DNA from: Mesobacillus jeotgali
GTDB lineage: Bacteria > Bacillota > Bacilli > Bacillales > Cytobacillaceae
Assembly: GCF_002874535.1 (NCBI RefSeq)
Contig: NZ_CP025025.1
Span: 4,087,353 to 4,151,352, forward strand
Length of the DNA stretch: 64,000 nt
Direction of reading: 5' to 3'
The notes beneath the pieces are model-generated. The model was not told where the DNA came from, searched no databases, and was given only the letters and a program-made list of their open reading frames with translations. Made by a program: the position numbers and the translations under genes. Positions 23,407 to 33,759 of this stretch are shown here, one piece after another. Within the stretch, counting starts at the first letter, position 1, and every line of letters begins with the position of its first letter.

Positions 23407-24588
23407 TTATTTGATCACTATAGGCTCAACTACTTCTTTCCAAACTCGTTTACAATTATCATGGCCTTCGGTTTCAATTAACATACTCTTAATTTGCTTT
23501 CTTTCTTTGGCAAATACCTCATGGTTATTTATATAATTATTTAAAGAATGTATAAATTCATATTGATTGCTCACTTTATATCCAGGTGTCCAAAAATCAT
23601 ATGGTTCAAGCAATAAACTTCTATTCTGCCTATATTGATCTAGATCATTATTAATAAAAATTATTGGTTTATCGAGTAAAAGGTAATCAAAATAAACACT
23701 CGAATAATCAGTTATTAACATGTCACTAACACTTAGCAAATTATACAAATCGTTTTTACTTTCTTCTAACCACTTGGAATTTACTAGTTTAATCCTACTA
23801 CTAGTTGCTAATTTATTAGCTGATAGAAGTTTTTCTTCAATAGGATGCAATTTAGCAATGATTACACAATTGTTAGCCTTTAAATTTTGCTCTAATTCTT
23901 TAGAGTTATAATTATCAAAACCAAAGATATTTCCCTCTCGAAGTTTTCCTTCTATTTTATCTTTTTTATGACCAAGCCTAAACGTAGGTAAATATACGAT
24001 TACTTTTGTATCTGAATTAACAGTTCCATCTTCAAATAACCCCAATATATCAGCTTTACTAGTTTTATTATTCATCGTCAAAAAGTCATTCCTAGGGAAG
24101 CCTGTTTTTACGAATTTATTCCTTTGTATACCTATACAAGAGCTTAATAAAACTTCATATAAATTAGATGATGAAAGGATGATATCACAATTATTAAATT
24201 CTTTATGCCATGTTTCCGCTTTTAGTTCCTCTTCTCCCCTATCCATATAATTCATCCCTTTAAGGGGAATACCATGCCAAGTTTGAATACAAACCCTATC
24301 TTTTGAAACTTTAAATGACTTATGTGTACAAATATAAACATGAGATGATGCAACCATGTACATATCTCTTAGAGTCATACCTCTACCCATGTATTTTTTT
24401 GTAATAAAAACGTCATTATATTTTACTTCTTCAGCAATATATTTATAAATAGCTTCGGCATTTGACCCTGAATTTGGAGTCTCATCTATAACACATATTC
24501 GCCCAGGCTTTTTCTTAACAAGCTTATAAAGACACTTTAATGTTATTAAAAGGGCTCTAATATAAGCAGTTTTAACTTTATCTTTCAA
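23407..24588 (-). CDS. CDP-glycerol glycerophosphotransferase family protein (second copy)
   Basis: The frame opens at 24678 inside the upstream gene, but AGAGGTGG lies six bases before a TTG at 24588, which is just past the upstream stop; this gives about 393 residues. The C-terminal domain has the TagF/TagB fold landmarks: TWHGIPLKGMNYM, KTGFPRNDFL, VIYLPTFR, HP near 280 and MLITDYSSVYFDYLLLDKPIIF. Such enzymes transfer (poly)glycerol phosphate or similar units onto wall polymers at the inner membrane face. It likely decorates the exopolysaccharide repeat. Paralogue of the protein at 31129. Confidence 0.85.
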   Translation of the reverse strand: MKDKVKTAYIRALLITLKCLYKLVKKKPGRICVIDETPNSGSNAEAIYKYIAEEVKYNDVFITKKYMGRGMTLRDMYMVASSHVYICTHKSFKVSKDRVCIQTWHGIPLKGMNYMDRGEEELKAETWHKEFNNCDIILSSSNLYEVLLSSCIGIQRNKFVKTGFPRNDFLTMNNKTSKADILGLFEDGTVNSDTKVIVYLPTFRLGHKKDKIEGKLREGNIFGFDNYNSKELEQNLKANNCVIIAKLHPIEEKLLSANKLATSSRIKLVNSKWLEESKNDLYNLLSVSDMLITDYSSVYFDYLLLDKPIIFINNDLDQYRQNRSLLLEPYDFWTPGYKVSNQYEFIHSLNNYINNHEVFAKERKQIKSMLIETEGHDNCKRVWKEVVEPIVIK

Positions 24589-24604
24589 ACTTCCACCTCT
24601 TTTC

Positions 24605-25714
24605 TTACACTTCTGATATATTACGAATTTCCATCTGATAAATATCACCATATTTATCCGCCATTTTACGGACATCAAACTCTAATGCTTTTTTCCTTGC
24701 TTTAAGGCTCATATTGGAACGAGTTTCGTGATTAAGAGCAAGATCTATCATAGCATTAGCCAGTTCTTCAGCGTTCATTGGCGGAACAGTTAATCCTTCT
24801 TCACCATGAATTAACACATCAGGAACTCCCCCTACCCTTGTCCCAATAACAGGTAATCCTACAGACATTGCCTCTAGAATTGAAAGAGGCAATCCCTCAT
24901 AATTAGAACTTAATACAAAGATGTCTGATTTTCTTAACCATTCTATTACATTACTAGAGTTTCCTACTAATAAAACATGATCCTCGAGGCCATATGAAGC
25001 AATTTGTTTTTCTATATCTTTTCTTAGTAATCCATCACCTATTAAAAGTAGTTTCATATTACTATATTTTTTTCTAGCAAAATTAAATGCATTAATAAGA
25101 AGTTCATGATTTTTTTGTGGACTGAACCTAGCAACACAACTAAATACAATTTCTTCAGTTCCATTTTCTATTTTCGTTACTGGAGAAAAGAATTTAGTAT
25201 CAATGCCATTATGAATTAAAGGAATATCCGCAAGTTTTAGATTATATCTATAGGATATAGTCTTCCTAATTTCTTCAGAAATTCCTATTGGTATTGCTTT
25301 TTTCCTTTTATAAAAATACTCCATAATTTTAAGATAAGGGCTCGGCAGCTCTTTATTAGCAATATTATGAACTGTATGAACCCAAATTGTTTTTTTATGA
25401 AGATTTATCCATGGCATACAATATATTGAACTATAAAGATGAGTATGAATTACATGAGGCTTTAAGTTTGTAAGTACTTTTGAAAGTTTTAAGATAGTTT
25501 TAATATCAAATCCAGATTTTTTATCTAAGTAGTAAACATTAACTCCTCTTTCTAATGCTAATTTACTAAACGCCTCACCTTTATTGGAATATAGACTAAT
25601 TAAAGTTACGTCAAATTTCTCTTTATCCAAATATGTCACCAAATCTAAAGCCATTTTTTCTGCCCCGCCACTTGAAAGAGAAGGGACAACACAGACAACC
25701 TTTTTTTTATACAA
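24605..25714 (-). CDS. Glycosyltransferase family 4
   Basis: The frame opens at an ATG without a ribosome site (25747); GGAGG seven bases before a TTG at 25714 gives LYKKKVVCVVPSLSSGGAEK as the start (about 369 residues). GT-B fold with the N-terminal SSGGAE loop and the donor-site EX7E motif in NYEGLPLSILEAM near residue 285. Cytoplasmic, retaining transferase using a nucleotide sugar to extend the lipid-linked repeat unit. Acceptor and donor unknown. Confidence 0.85.
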   Translation of the reverse strand: MYKKKVVCVVPSLSSGGAEKMALDLVTYLDKEKFDVTLISLYSNKGEAFSKLALERGVNVYYLDKKSGFDIKTILKLSKVLTNLKPHVIHTHLYSSIYCMPWINLHKKTIWVHTVHNIANKELPSPYLKIMEYFYKRKKAIPIGISEEIRKTISYRYNLKLADIPLIHNGIDTKFFSPVTKIENGTEEIVFSCVARFSPQKNHELLINAFNFARKKYSNMKLLLIGDGLLRKDIEKQIASYGLEDHVLLVGNSSNVIEWLRKSDIFVLSSNYEGLPLSILEAMSVGLPVIGTRVGGVPDVLIHGEEGLTVPPMNAEELANAMIDLALNHETRSNMSLKARKKALEFDVRKMADKYGDIYQMEIRNISEV

Positions 25715-25800
25715 TACAAATCCTCCGCCTAAAAAATTTTCATTCATAATTATTTTTAACTTTTAGGAAATAACACCTTGTACTATGCTAAATGCTATAT

Positions 25801-27075
25801 TTATAATTTAATGTTGATGTCCTTTCTCCTTACAATTATTAGTATTGATAATAATAAACATATGTTTAAAAACGCACTGATTAAACTATAAATAGCTACT
25901 GTATAGTTAGCACTTAAAAACATACCACCAAGAATCATAGAAGCAACTCTGAAAATCAACACAATAATCTCAAAAACTAAATGAAACCTTTGTAGCTGAA
26001 AAACATTAATTAGGACAACAGATGGAGAAGTGATAAACGAAAAAAATATTGTAATAACTAACCATTGTGCATACTCTCCAGCTTCATACCAATTCGATCC
26101 TAAAACAAATGAATAAAGGGCAGGACCAAAAAATAAAACTGTTAATACAGGAATTATAGATATTACAATTAAAGTAATTGTATATTTTATTAGTGTATAA
26201 TATATAGAAATCCCTTTTTGTTTCATTTCGGAAGCTTTCTGAAAGAAAACCTGTCTAAAAGATTCCCCAAGTAAATTAATTGGTAATTGAATAAACTTTA
26301 GAGAAAGTGCATAAAATCCAGCTACCTGAGGTCCAAAATAGAAAGCCAAAAAAAATGTAGGCATAGTTTGTGAAAATGAATTGATGAATCCCTGTGGTGC
26401 ACTAAATTTCGGGAAATAATTATATGTTTTTGCTAATTTCTTCATTTCCTTTGTGCTTTTATATTTGATAAACTTATATTTATCATCTATCCAAACTTGC
26501 ACCCCTAAAACTAATGTGGCAATTGTAAATCCAATGGTCTGTCCTCCAATCAACCCCTGTGCACCTAAAGTTGCAATACCAGCAGGAATCTGAACACCAT
26601 TAGCCCCTAAAGATCGAAAAATTGAAGAATAAGATAGTCTTTTAAATTGTTTATTACGAGTACTCCAATATCTTAACCCTGAATAAAATCCTAACATTAA
26701 AATACTTGGTGGTATCCACCACAATAGTTCTCTAGGTATGTTAAATATATCCGAAAACATTCCTCCAAATATAAATAAAATTAACAAAATACTTAAAGAC
26801 ATCACTATCGTCAAATACATACATAGCAAAACTAAATTTACAGCTTCTTCATCTTTTCTAGGAATAACTATTGCTAGTTCATACCTCCAAGTCATAATAA
26901 TGACTAAAACGGTTATAATTGAAGTATAAATAGCAAAGTAACCAAATTCTTCAGGCGTATACATTCTACTTAAAAGCGGAGACGCAATAACTGTTAATAA
27001 TTGGGCTAAAGCTGTACCCGACATTAGTATTGATATATTTTTTATAAAACTATTTTTTAAAATGCTACCTTTCAC
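25801..27075 (-). CDS. Wzx-type oligosaccharide flippase
   Basis: A 424-residue polytopic protein (about 12 to 13 helices) of the MATE-related polysaccharide transport family, starting at GTG with AAGGTG six bases upstream. Begins with the typical KNSFIKNISILMSGTALAQ. It would flip undecaprenyl-PP-linked repeats across the membrane. It follows the polymerase gene after a 286-base gap that may hold an extra promoter. Confidence 0.88.
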   Translation of the reverse strand: MKGSILKNSFIKNISILMSGTALAQLLTVIASPLLSRMYTPEEFGYFAIYTSIITVLVIIMTWRYELAIVIPRKDEEAVNLVLLCMYLTIVMSLSILLILFIFGGMFSDIFNIPRELLWWIPPSILMLGFYSGLRYWSTRNKQFKRLSYSSIFRSLGANGVQIPAGIATLGAQGLIGGQTIGFTIATLVLGVQVWIDDKYKFIKYKSTKEMKKLAKTYNYFPKFSAPQGFINSFSQTMPTFFLAFYFGPQVAGFYALSLKFIQLPINLLGESFRQVFFQKASEMKQKGISIYYTLIKYTITLIVISIIPVLTVLFFGPALYSFVLGSNWYEAGEYAQWLVITIFFSFITSPSVVLINVFQLQRFHLVFEIIVLIFRVASMILGGMFLSANYTVAIYSLISAFLNICLLLSILIIVRRKDINIKL

Positions 27076-27361
27076 TTACTACACCTTCATTTATCATTTT
27101 ATTACCTCATTAGATGTTCTATTAAAATTAAATACTCCAATCTTATTTATACTTCTTCAATATGCATATTTAGCTTGCATGTAAGTGTATAAACAGGTAA
27201 TGCTTTAGTGATTGTGATTCTCCAAAATTTCCGAATTATAATGTAATGTTATTTTTTTACTTACTAAATAGTAGCTATTAACCTTTTCAAAAACAATATA
27301 ATGAAGGTGAATCATAACTTAAGGAAAAGGTATAAACTTAAAACTATAATGACAACGTCAT

Positions 27362-28711
27362 TTAACATATTCTTTTTTTGTTCCTAAATTTCAATAAGAA
27401 CGCTAGGATTGTAAAACCAACTATCAAATCAAAATTTCTAACTAAAATATGATGAGGGTCACCATATAATACAGTCATAATAGCAACATACAAAATCACG
27501 TTGGCACTTATAATACTTCTAAAACTATTAATTGGAACTTTATTAACTAAACGATGTATTATATATAGCCCAATTCCGCCCATTAAACCAATTATTATTA
27601 CGCCTAATACATTTCCTTGCAAATATACAAATGAAAGTAGATCAACAGGGGTTTCACCATAAACACCAGCTTCTCCCTTCCGTGCACCTAAAAGCAAAAA
27701 TGTATTAAAACTAGAAGCTGTATCGATATTTAACATGCCCGCCCAAATTCTCATTGGTAAAATAAGGAGCGGTGCTGTTAAAACATCAAAAAACCATCTG
27801 TATTGGCTGGAATGAAAAATGGAATAAAATGAAGAAAAAGGGAATGATAACTCCTTTGTGAAAAGCGCAACAATACCAAGACTTCCTCCGGAGCGCCCTA
27901 AAAATGCATCTATGAATATTAGTAAAAAGACACTAAATATAGAAAATATAGAAAGTTTTCTAACAAAGGCTAGAGTAGATTTATACGAATACAGTATATA
28001 TCCCAAGAAAAAAGTTGCAATATAAAATACAAACCCTACTCTTCCCTCCCAGCTGTAAAGGACATATAACGAAAAGCACAACGATAAGATAAATCCAACA
28101 AAAATTGATAATTTCTTTTGTGTTTTATTATTTTTATCAATCAAATATGCAAAAAACACAAATGATGAAAAGAAAGAAAAACTACCAAATCTTTGTAGGA
28201 AACTAAAAGGATTCGCTACTACAAAAACTCCAGATCTTCTTGCACTCGAAAAAGCCAAATAATCTATGAATCCACCATATGCTCTTGTAAACAATCCATA
28301 TGAAATTACAGAAACAAATAACATTATCCACGCAACTATAAGTAACTTTTTATAATAATCTGAATTTGAGTACAAATGGGTTTTTGTTCTTTTTTTTGTT
28401 GTGTTTTTCATACCTATCGCAATATACCAACCAAATAAAACACTTAATAAAAGCGTAATACTTAATAAAATATACGATATAGTAAGTACGGAATCAAAAT
28501 TCATAATTAAATGATTATGAATATATGAATTTCTTCCTCCATGTGTAAAAAACATTACAAAACCAAAACCTAAGCCATTAAATGTTGCCATTGATATCAA
28601 AAACCAATCCAGCAATTCCAATCTTTTATTTTTAATAAGTCTAAAATATACGCCTAGATAGACTACTGAGGCAAAACATAATCCTCCCAGTACTGCTATT
28701 GTTGCCTCCAT
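27362..28711 (-). CDS. Wzy-type polysaccharide polymerase
   Basis: A 449-residue protein with about 12 transmembrane helices and a long extracellular loop around residues 305-370 (RIWAGMLNIDTASSFNTFLL, EAGVYGETPVDLL) typical of O-antigen/oligosaccharide repeat unit polymerases. Identified by topology and its place beside the flippase and glycosyltransferases, not by strict motif. It joins repeat units outside the membrane. Confidence 0.78.
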   Translation of the reverse strand: MEATIAVLGGLCFASVVYLGVYFRLIKNKRLELLDWFLISMATFNGLGFGFVMFFTHGGRNSYIHNHLIMNFDSVLTISYILLSITLLLSVLFGWYIAIGMKNTTKKRTKTHLYSNSDYYKKLLIVAWIMLFVSVISYGLFTRAYGGFIDYLAFSSARRSGVFVVANPFSFLQRFGSFSFFSSFVFFAYLIDKNNKTQKKLSIFVGFILSLCFSLYVLYSWEGRVGFVFYIATFFLGYILYSYKSTLAFVRKLSIFSIFSVFLLIFIDAFLGRSGGSLGIVALFTKELSFPFSSFYSIFHSSQYRWFFDVLTAPLLILPMRIWAGMLNIDTASSFNTFLLLGARKGEAGVYGETPVDLLSFVYLQGNVLGVIIIGLMGGIGLYIIHRLVNKVPINSFRSIISANVILYVAIMTVLYGDPHHILVRNFDLIVGFTILAFLLKFRNKKRIC

Positions 28712-28759
28712 ATATTAAGCCTCCGTTCGATCTACCTCAAAGAATATATATATATCTAA

Positions 28760-29791
28760 TTATTCATTATATATACTTCTTAATTGTTCTTTGTAATTAT
28801 TAGTATCATTTAGTTCATCAAATCTCTTAAAACTTGCACAAGCCATTTCACTTTGTAATCTTTCATCAGTAATCAATTTTATAACTGAATCTACTAAATT
28901 TTCATCTTCTGAATGTAAATAGCCCGTCGAGCCATTACTAACAATATTGAGCATTCCATCTACCGGAGTACTTACAATGGGAACTCCTAATGACATAGAT
29001 TCCAAGGCAGCAATTGGTGTTCCTTCAAATCTTGAACACATCAGCATACACTTTGCTTGATTTAGAGCCTTATAAGGATAGGGTAACATGCCAGTGAAAG
29101 CAACTCTATCAGCTACTCCCTCTTCTTTAAAGATTTTTCCCATTTCCTTCCTAAGTTCACCATCCCCTATTATCCCAAACTTTGCTGAAGAGCACTTCTT
29201 TAGTATTTCGGATGCTACTTTTGCAACTCTTTGGGGATTTTTAGGATAAGTAAACCGACCAATATAAGCAAAGTCAAAACTATAATTATTATTATCCATA
29301 TGCATAAGCTTTTCTATACGTGGTGTATAAATTATATTTCTTAAACAAACTGTTTTGCTTTCAATATGTTTTTTAAAGACATAATCTACTAAGATACTTT
29401 CCGAAACTGAAATTACTTTTTTAACCTTTTTAGTAGACAACATATAAAGGAATGATTTTAAACCAAACTTTCTCATATCTTCAATATTACCATGAAGGTG
29501 AGAAATTACTGGAATTCTATCGGTTACTAAAGTAGAAATTAAAGTTGCTCTGACATCATGTGCATGGATTATATTAGGTTTGTAATAATTTATTACTCTT
29601 TTAAGCTCAGAAGGTTTAAGTTTATCAATTGGAATAAATTTTACATCTCTATCATCAAGGGCTTGTCTTATCCTACCATCGGGTGAACAGTACGCCATAT
29701 CATATTCATCATTAAACATCATACAAATGTCTGCCACAACATTTTCAGCACCTGAAAGTTTATTACTACTTAATACATGTAACACTTTCAT
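28760..29791 (-). CDS. Glycosyltransferase family 4
   Basis: A 343-residue GT-B protein. The N-terminal acceptor domain starts MKVLHVLSSNKLSGAENVVA; the donor domain carries FAYIGRFTYPKNPQ and the EX7E motif FEGTPIAALES near residue 256. Cytoplasmic, extends the polysaccharide repeat unit. No further specificity visible. Confidence 0.85.
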   Translation of the reverse strand: MKVLHVLSSNKLSGAENVVADICMMFNDEYDMAYCSPDGRIRQALDDRDVKFIPIDKLKPSELKRVINYYKPNIIHAHDVRATLISTLVTDRIPVISHLHGNIEDMRKFGLKSFLYMLSTKKVKKVISVSESILVDYVFKKHIESKTVCLRNIIYTPRIEKLMHMDNNNYSFDFAYIGRFTYPKNPQRVAKVASEILKKCSSAKFGIIGDGELRKEMGKIFKEEGVADRVAFTGMLPYPYKALNQAKCMLMCSRFEGTPIAALESMSLGVPIVSTPVDGMLNIVSNGSTGYLHSEDENLVDSVIKLITDERLQSEMACASFKRFDELNDTNNYKEQLRSIYNE

Positions 29792-29873
29792 TTTATATAA
29801 ACCTCACATCAAAAATTATTAGATTATTTTTTAAATTAACCTACAACTTACTTCATTATCTAAAGAAACTTAT

Positions 29874-30983
29874 TTAATTACTTAGGTTCCCGTATATTTC
29901 TTCAAGTTCTTTTTTTACATTTTCAAAGTCAAATATTTTTACGTTCTCCTTGTTTATCAAACCAAAAGTTTCCCTTAATCTTTGATCTGAAGATAATTTT
30001 CCTATTGCTTCAGCGAATCCATTAACATCCGAAGGGTGACGTAGATATCCTCCTTTTCCATCTATAATTAAATCTGAGTTTCCACGAATGTCTGAAACTA
30101 CACATGGTTTTCCTGCATCCATTGCTTCCATAAGGGAACGAGGTAACCCTTCTCTATAAGAGGGCATTGCAAAAATATCAGCTGCGGGTAAAATTTCTAA
30201 AACATCTGTTCTAAATCCTAAAAATTTCACCCTATCGTTCACTCCTAAATCTTTGGATAGTTTCTCCAGATCCGTTCTTAACTTCCCTTCACCACACAAC
30301 ACATAATATATATTTTTATTTTTTATTTTTGCAATTGCTTTAATAATGGATTCATTATTTTTATTTTTGTTTAGTTCTCCAGCAGAAAAAATCATAATAG
30401 CAGAACTAGGTACTCCTATTTCTTTCCGTTTTTCGTTTGGATCACTTGAACTAATATACCCCGTATCTATGCCTACACCATGAACGAGATATTTGTTACC
30501 ATTTTTTCGAAGTTTGAAATTCCGAGCAGCTTTATAGTCCTGTTGGTTAATTGTTATAAGTATATCTGTCATATGAGCTAGATATTTTTCACCCCATTTA
30601 AAAAGGGTATTATTTATTAAAGGAGCTCCTTCATAAAAATGAAAACCATGAGCTGTATATATTATTTTCTTTACTTTCGCTCTTTTAGCACATAATCTAC
30701 CAATTAAACCACCGATAGGTGTGTTACAATGAATTAATTCCACTGGCTTTTGTTTAAGTAAACTTAGTAATTGTGAATAAGCTTTGAGATTATTTGAGTC
30801 TAATGGGTTACTTCGAAAATTAGTTTGATGAATTTTACATGGTATTGTTTCAAGGTCTTCCTTAAAATCCGTAAAATCTGCTGCCCATACAACCTCATAA
30901 CCTTTTTCCATTAAAGGTTCAATCATTACTCTATATCCATTAACATATCTTTTTACTCTGTTTGTTACGATTACTGCACGCAC
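29874..30983 (-). CDS. Glycosyltransferase family 4 (EpsD-like)
   Basis: The frame opens at GTG 30992, but AGGGAG is better spaced for the GTG at 30983 (MRAVIVTNRVKRYVNG), giving about 369 residues. AHGFHFYEGAP, the IFSAGELNKNKN segment and YREGLPRSLMEAM (EX7E) resemble EpsD-type transferases of Bacillus biofilm operons. Adds one sugar to the repeat unit. Confidence 0.85.
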   Translation of the reverse strand: MRAVIVTNRVKRYVNGYRVMIEPLMEKGYEVVWAADFTDFKEDLETIPCKIHQTNFRSNPLDSNNLKAYSQLLSLLKQKPVELIHCNTPIGGLIGRLCAKRAKVKKIIYTAHGFHFYEGAPLINNTLFKWGEKYLAHMTDILITINQQDYKAARNFKLRKNGNKYLVHGVGIDTGYISSSDPNEKRKEIGVPSSAIMIFSAGELNKNKNNESIIKAIAKIKNKNIYYVLCGEGKLRTDLEKLSKDLGVNDRVKFLGFRTDVLEILPAADIFAMPSYREGLPRSLMEAMDAGKPCVVSDIRGNSDLIIDGKGGYLRHPSDVNGFAEAIGKLSSDQRLRETFGLINKENVKIFDFENVKKELEEIYGNLSN

Positions 30984-31128
30984 GTTAATCACTCCCTATT
31001 AAGAACATATATATTCTGTACTTTATTGATTTTAGAATTACTCTAAGGTTCCTCTAACTTCTAGAATCTAGTAAAAAAGCTAAATAAAATTATGAGGAGT
31101 GACACATAGGCAAAAAAATCTAAAAATA

Positions 31129-32286
31129 CTATATCAATAGTTTTTGGACGCATTTTACTGTTGCATTTCCGCCTTCTTTAACATACTTATTTTTAAAACG
31201 TATTGTTTTATCACTCTCAACTTTATAATCCATTGTTTTTATATGATTTATTACCTCATCCTGAGTCGCCATTACTCCACTTGGAAGTTCTTTTTTTAGA
31301 TCTATATAAAAACCTCTTTCTTTAGCATACTCATCATAATCATATCCAAAACATATGATAGGTCTTTCTAATATTGCATAGTCAAACAGTGTTGCTGAAT
31401 AGTCTGAAATCAAAATATCAGCAACCATAAGTAAGTCATTTACATCAGGATAAGCCGAGACATCGTGTACAAACTCGTTAAATTCAATCCCCAATGTCTT
31501 ATTGGTATAAGCATGTGTTCTTAATAAAAGAACATAATCATCTTGTAATTCTTTTTGCCAATAAGCAATATCTATAGGAGGATTAAAAGAATAACTTTTT
31601 CCTTTATCAGTACTATCTCTCCACGTTGGGGCATACAAAATTACTTTTTTATCTGCAGGAATATTAACTTTCTTTTTGCAATCATTTATTTTATCAGTTG
31701 AAACACTATAGAGCTCATCATTTCTAGGCATACCCGAAAATAGAAGGCTGTGTTCAGAAACATTAAAGTCCCTTAAAAAAATTTCTTTTTCATAATCCCC
31801 TGAATAACAAAATATATCTATATTAGAAAAATTAAAATCATTTCTTCCGCTTACAGCATTACCTACAAGTTTTACTGGCGTACCATGCCATGTGTTTAGA
31901 TAAATTGTTTGTTTTTTCTTGAAATGTAGCCCTCTCTCAATGTTCACGCAAGAAACCCAGTATTTTGCTTTAAGTGCAATTACAAAGTATTTTAATGTAT
32001 CCATCTCGACTTTTTCTGCTTTTGGAATATCATATTCTTCTGGGTCGTCCAATGCCCAAACAATCTTGTAATCTTTATACTTTTCATTTTCTATAATATA
32101 TTTAAATATAACTTTTGGACTATCGTTATATCTTCTTCCGTGTCCATTAAATAATATCAGATGATTATCTGTTTTAATAAATAGGCCAAGCAATTTAAAA
32201 AACAAACTCATTACTATTTTATATAGCTTTTGTATAATAAGGTTGTGTTTGAGAATGTAATCTATTCTACTTCTAATTCCCTTCAC
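31129..32286 (-). CDS. CDP-glycerol glycerophosphotransferase family protein (first copy)
   Basis: A 385-residue protein starting at GTG with AGAGGTG upstream, directly after the epimerase stop. It has TagF-type landmarks: NGHGRRYNDSPK, NTWHGTPVKLVG, FSGMPRNDEL, VILYAPTWR, TH.. and ILISDYSATLFDYAILERPII. Transfers an alditol-phosphate unit from a CDP-activated donor. Differs clearly from the paralogue at 23407, so the two probably add to different acceptors or act in sequence. With the three-gene set at 20735-23317 it suggests a phospho-glycerol-containing polymer. Confidence 0.86.
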   Translation of the reverse strand: MKGIRSRIDYILKHNLIIQKLYKIVMSLFFKLLGLFIKTDNHLILFNGHGRRYNDSPKVIFKYIIENEKYKDYKIVWALDDPEEYDIPKAEKVEMDTLKYFVIALKAKYWVSCVNIERGLHFKKKQTIYLNTWHGTPVKLVGNAVSGRNDFNFSNIDIFCYSGDYEKEIFLRDFNVSEHSLLFSGMPRNDELYSVSTDKINDCKKKVNIPADKKVILYAPTWRDSTDKGKSYSFNPPIDIAYWQKELQDDYVLLLRTHAYTNKTLGIEFNEFVHDVSAYPDVNDLLMVADILISDYSATLFDYAILERPIICFGYDYDEYAKERGFYIDLKKELPSGVMATQDEVINHIKTMDYKVESDKTIRFKNKYVKEGGNATVKCVQKLLI

Positions 32287-33132
32287 TTAATTCACCTCTG
32301 TTTTTCTTATACTTTCTTTTATGGGGTACAAATTATATTCTAAAGGGTGTTTTGATAGGTGTTTTTCATAGATCAGGTTACCAAACACTTTGTTCACTAC
32401 ATTTATTTTTAATATAGTAAATAGAGGGTTAAATAGCTTGGTAAGCCTTATCTTCTTGCCATGTGCTTCAGATATTAACCTAACCATTTCAGATGTACAA
32501 ACATATTCCTCATTCTGAGGGAAAAATACTCCGTTACTACATTCATCAATTAGCAACCTAATGAATTCACATAAATTATCTATATATATCATACTTCGCA
32601 TGTTTTTAACATCTGGGAATAAAGGGATTGTTAATGCTAGCTTTGCTAATCTTTGATAGTTACCTTTACAGTCTTTTCCATAAACCATTGGTGGGCGTAT
32701 AACTGCAACCCCGAAATCCTCTGATTTCAAAGTTTGAATTAACTCTTCAGCCTGAAGCTTTGATTTACCATAGTTGCTTTTTGGACTTTCTGGAGTATTT
32801 TCACTTATAACACCACTTTCTATTCCGTACACACTCATTGAGCTTAAAAATACTAACTGTTTAACACCTTCCCGCTTTGCTTTATAAGCCACTTCGTATG
32901 CTAAATCTCTATTTATTCTATAATAAATCCCTTGATTAGCCTTAGTTTCCTTTATATGGGCTATAGCTGCAACATGAACTAAAACATCAAAATCCGAAAA
33001 GTCTATTTGTTTCCACGAATCATCTCTTAGACTTATAATCTCAATAGAATATTTAGTAGGATAATTTTCTAGAAATCTTTTCAAATTATTACCTATATAA
33101 CTAGTTAAGCCTGTTATTAAAATTTTCCTCAT
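32287..33132 (-). CDS. NAD-dependent epimerase/reductase (SDR), probable 4-keto-sugar reductase
   Basis: A 281-residue extended SDR: N-terminal ILITGLTSYIGNNLKRFL (TGxxxxxG), VAAIAHIKE near residue 50, catalytic SSMSVYG and YGKSK (Tyr and Lys). Its size and position next to the initiating sugar transferase match WbpK/WreQ-type reductases, which convert UDP-4-keto-6-deoxy-HexNAc (made by the CapD-like enzyme) to UDP-QuiNAc or UDP-FucNAc. That assignment is inferred from context. Confidence 0.82.
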   Translation of the reverse strand: MRKILITGLTSYIGNNLKRFLENYPTKYSIEIISLRDDSWKQIDFSDFDVLVHVAAIAHIKETKANQGIYYRINRDLAYEVAYKAKREGVKQLVFLSSMSVYGIESGVISENTPESPKSNYGKSKLQAEELIQTLKSEDFGVAVIRPPMVYGKDCKGNYQRLAKLALTIPLFPDVKNMRSMIYIDNLCEFIRLLIDECSNGVFFPQNEEYVCTSEMVRLISEAHGKKIRLTKLFNPLFTILKINVVNKVFGNLIYEKHLSKHPLEYNLYPIKESIRKTEVN

Positions 33133-33135
33133 TTT

Positions 33136-33759
33136 TCATATAGTCTCCTTACTACTAGGAACTTCATTCTTAGTTCCTGTACTTCCTTCAACAACCCCAT
33201 CACTCTTTATAACGCTAACAACTGTTCCAAAGAAACACTTAAAATCCATCCAGAATCCTATTTTACCAACGTATTCACCATCTAATTTAGCTTTTACCTT
33301 AATAGGTAATTCATCTCTTCCATTAATTTGCGCCCATCCTGTCAATCCAGGTGGAACATCATTAGCCCCATACTTATCTCGTTCAGCAATAAGATCATAT
33401 TGGTTCCACAATGCCGGTCTTGGACCAATAATACTCATTTGGCCAACAAAGATATTCCAAATTTGCGGTAGCTCATCAAGTGAAGTCTTTCTCAGAAATT
33501 TGCCCATTTTTGTGATATATCGTTCTGCATCACTTAATAAGTGAGTCGGAGTGTCTTTAGGCGTATCTATTCTCATGGTACGGAATTTCAAAATATTGAA
33601 ATGTGTCTTGTTAATTCCTACACGCTTTTGCTTAAATAGAACTGGTCCTCTTGAATCAATCTTAATAGCAATAATTAGAAATAGAAAAATCGGTGATAAT
33701 ACTATAAGTCCAATTAAAGAAAGAATGATGTCTATCAATCTTTTAACCTTCATATACAT
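33136..33759 (-). CDS. Initiating sugar-1-phosphate transferase (bacterial sugar transferase)
   Basis: A 207-residue short-form polyprenyl-phosphate sugar transferase: one N-terminal membrane hairpin (LIDIILSLIGLIVLSPIFLFLIIA broken across it), GPVLFKQKRVG, FNILKFRTM, SLDELPQIWN and IIGPRPA. It primes repeat synthesis by moving a sugar-1-phosphate to undecaprenyl phosphate. The reductase gene follows by 3 bases, suggesting coordinated supply of the priming sugar. Confidence 0.9.
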   Translation of the reverse strand: MYMKVKRLIDIILSLIGLIVLSPIFLFLIIAIKIDSRGPVLFKQKRVGINKTHFNILKFRTMRIDTPKDTPTHLLSDAERYITKMGKFLRKTSLDELPQIWNIFVGQMSIIGPRPALWNQYDLIAERDKYGANDVPPGLTGWAQINGRDELPIKVKAKLDGEYVGKIGFWMDFKCFFGTVVSVIKSDGVVEGSTGTKNEVPSSKETI

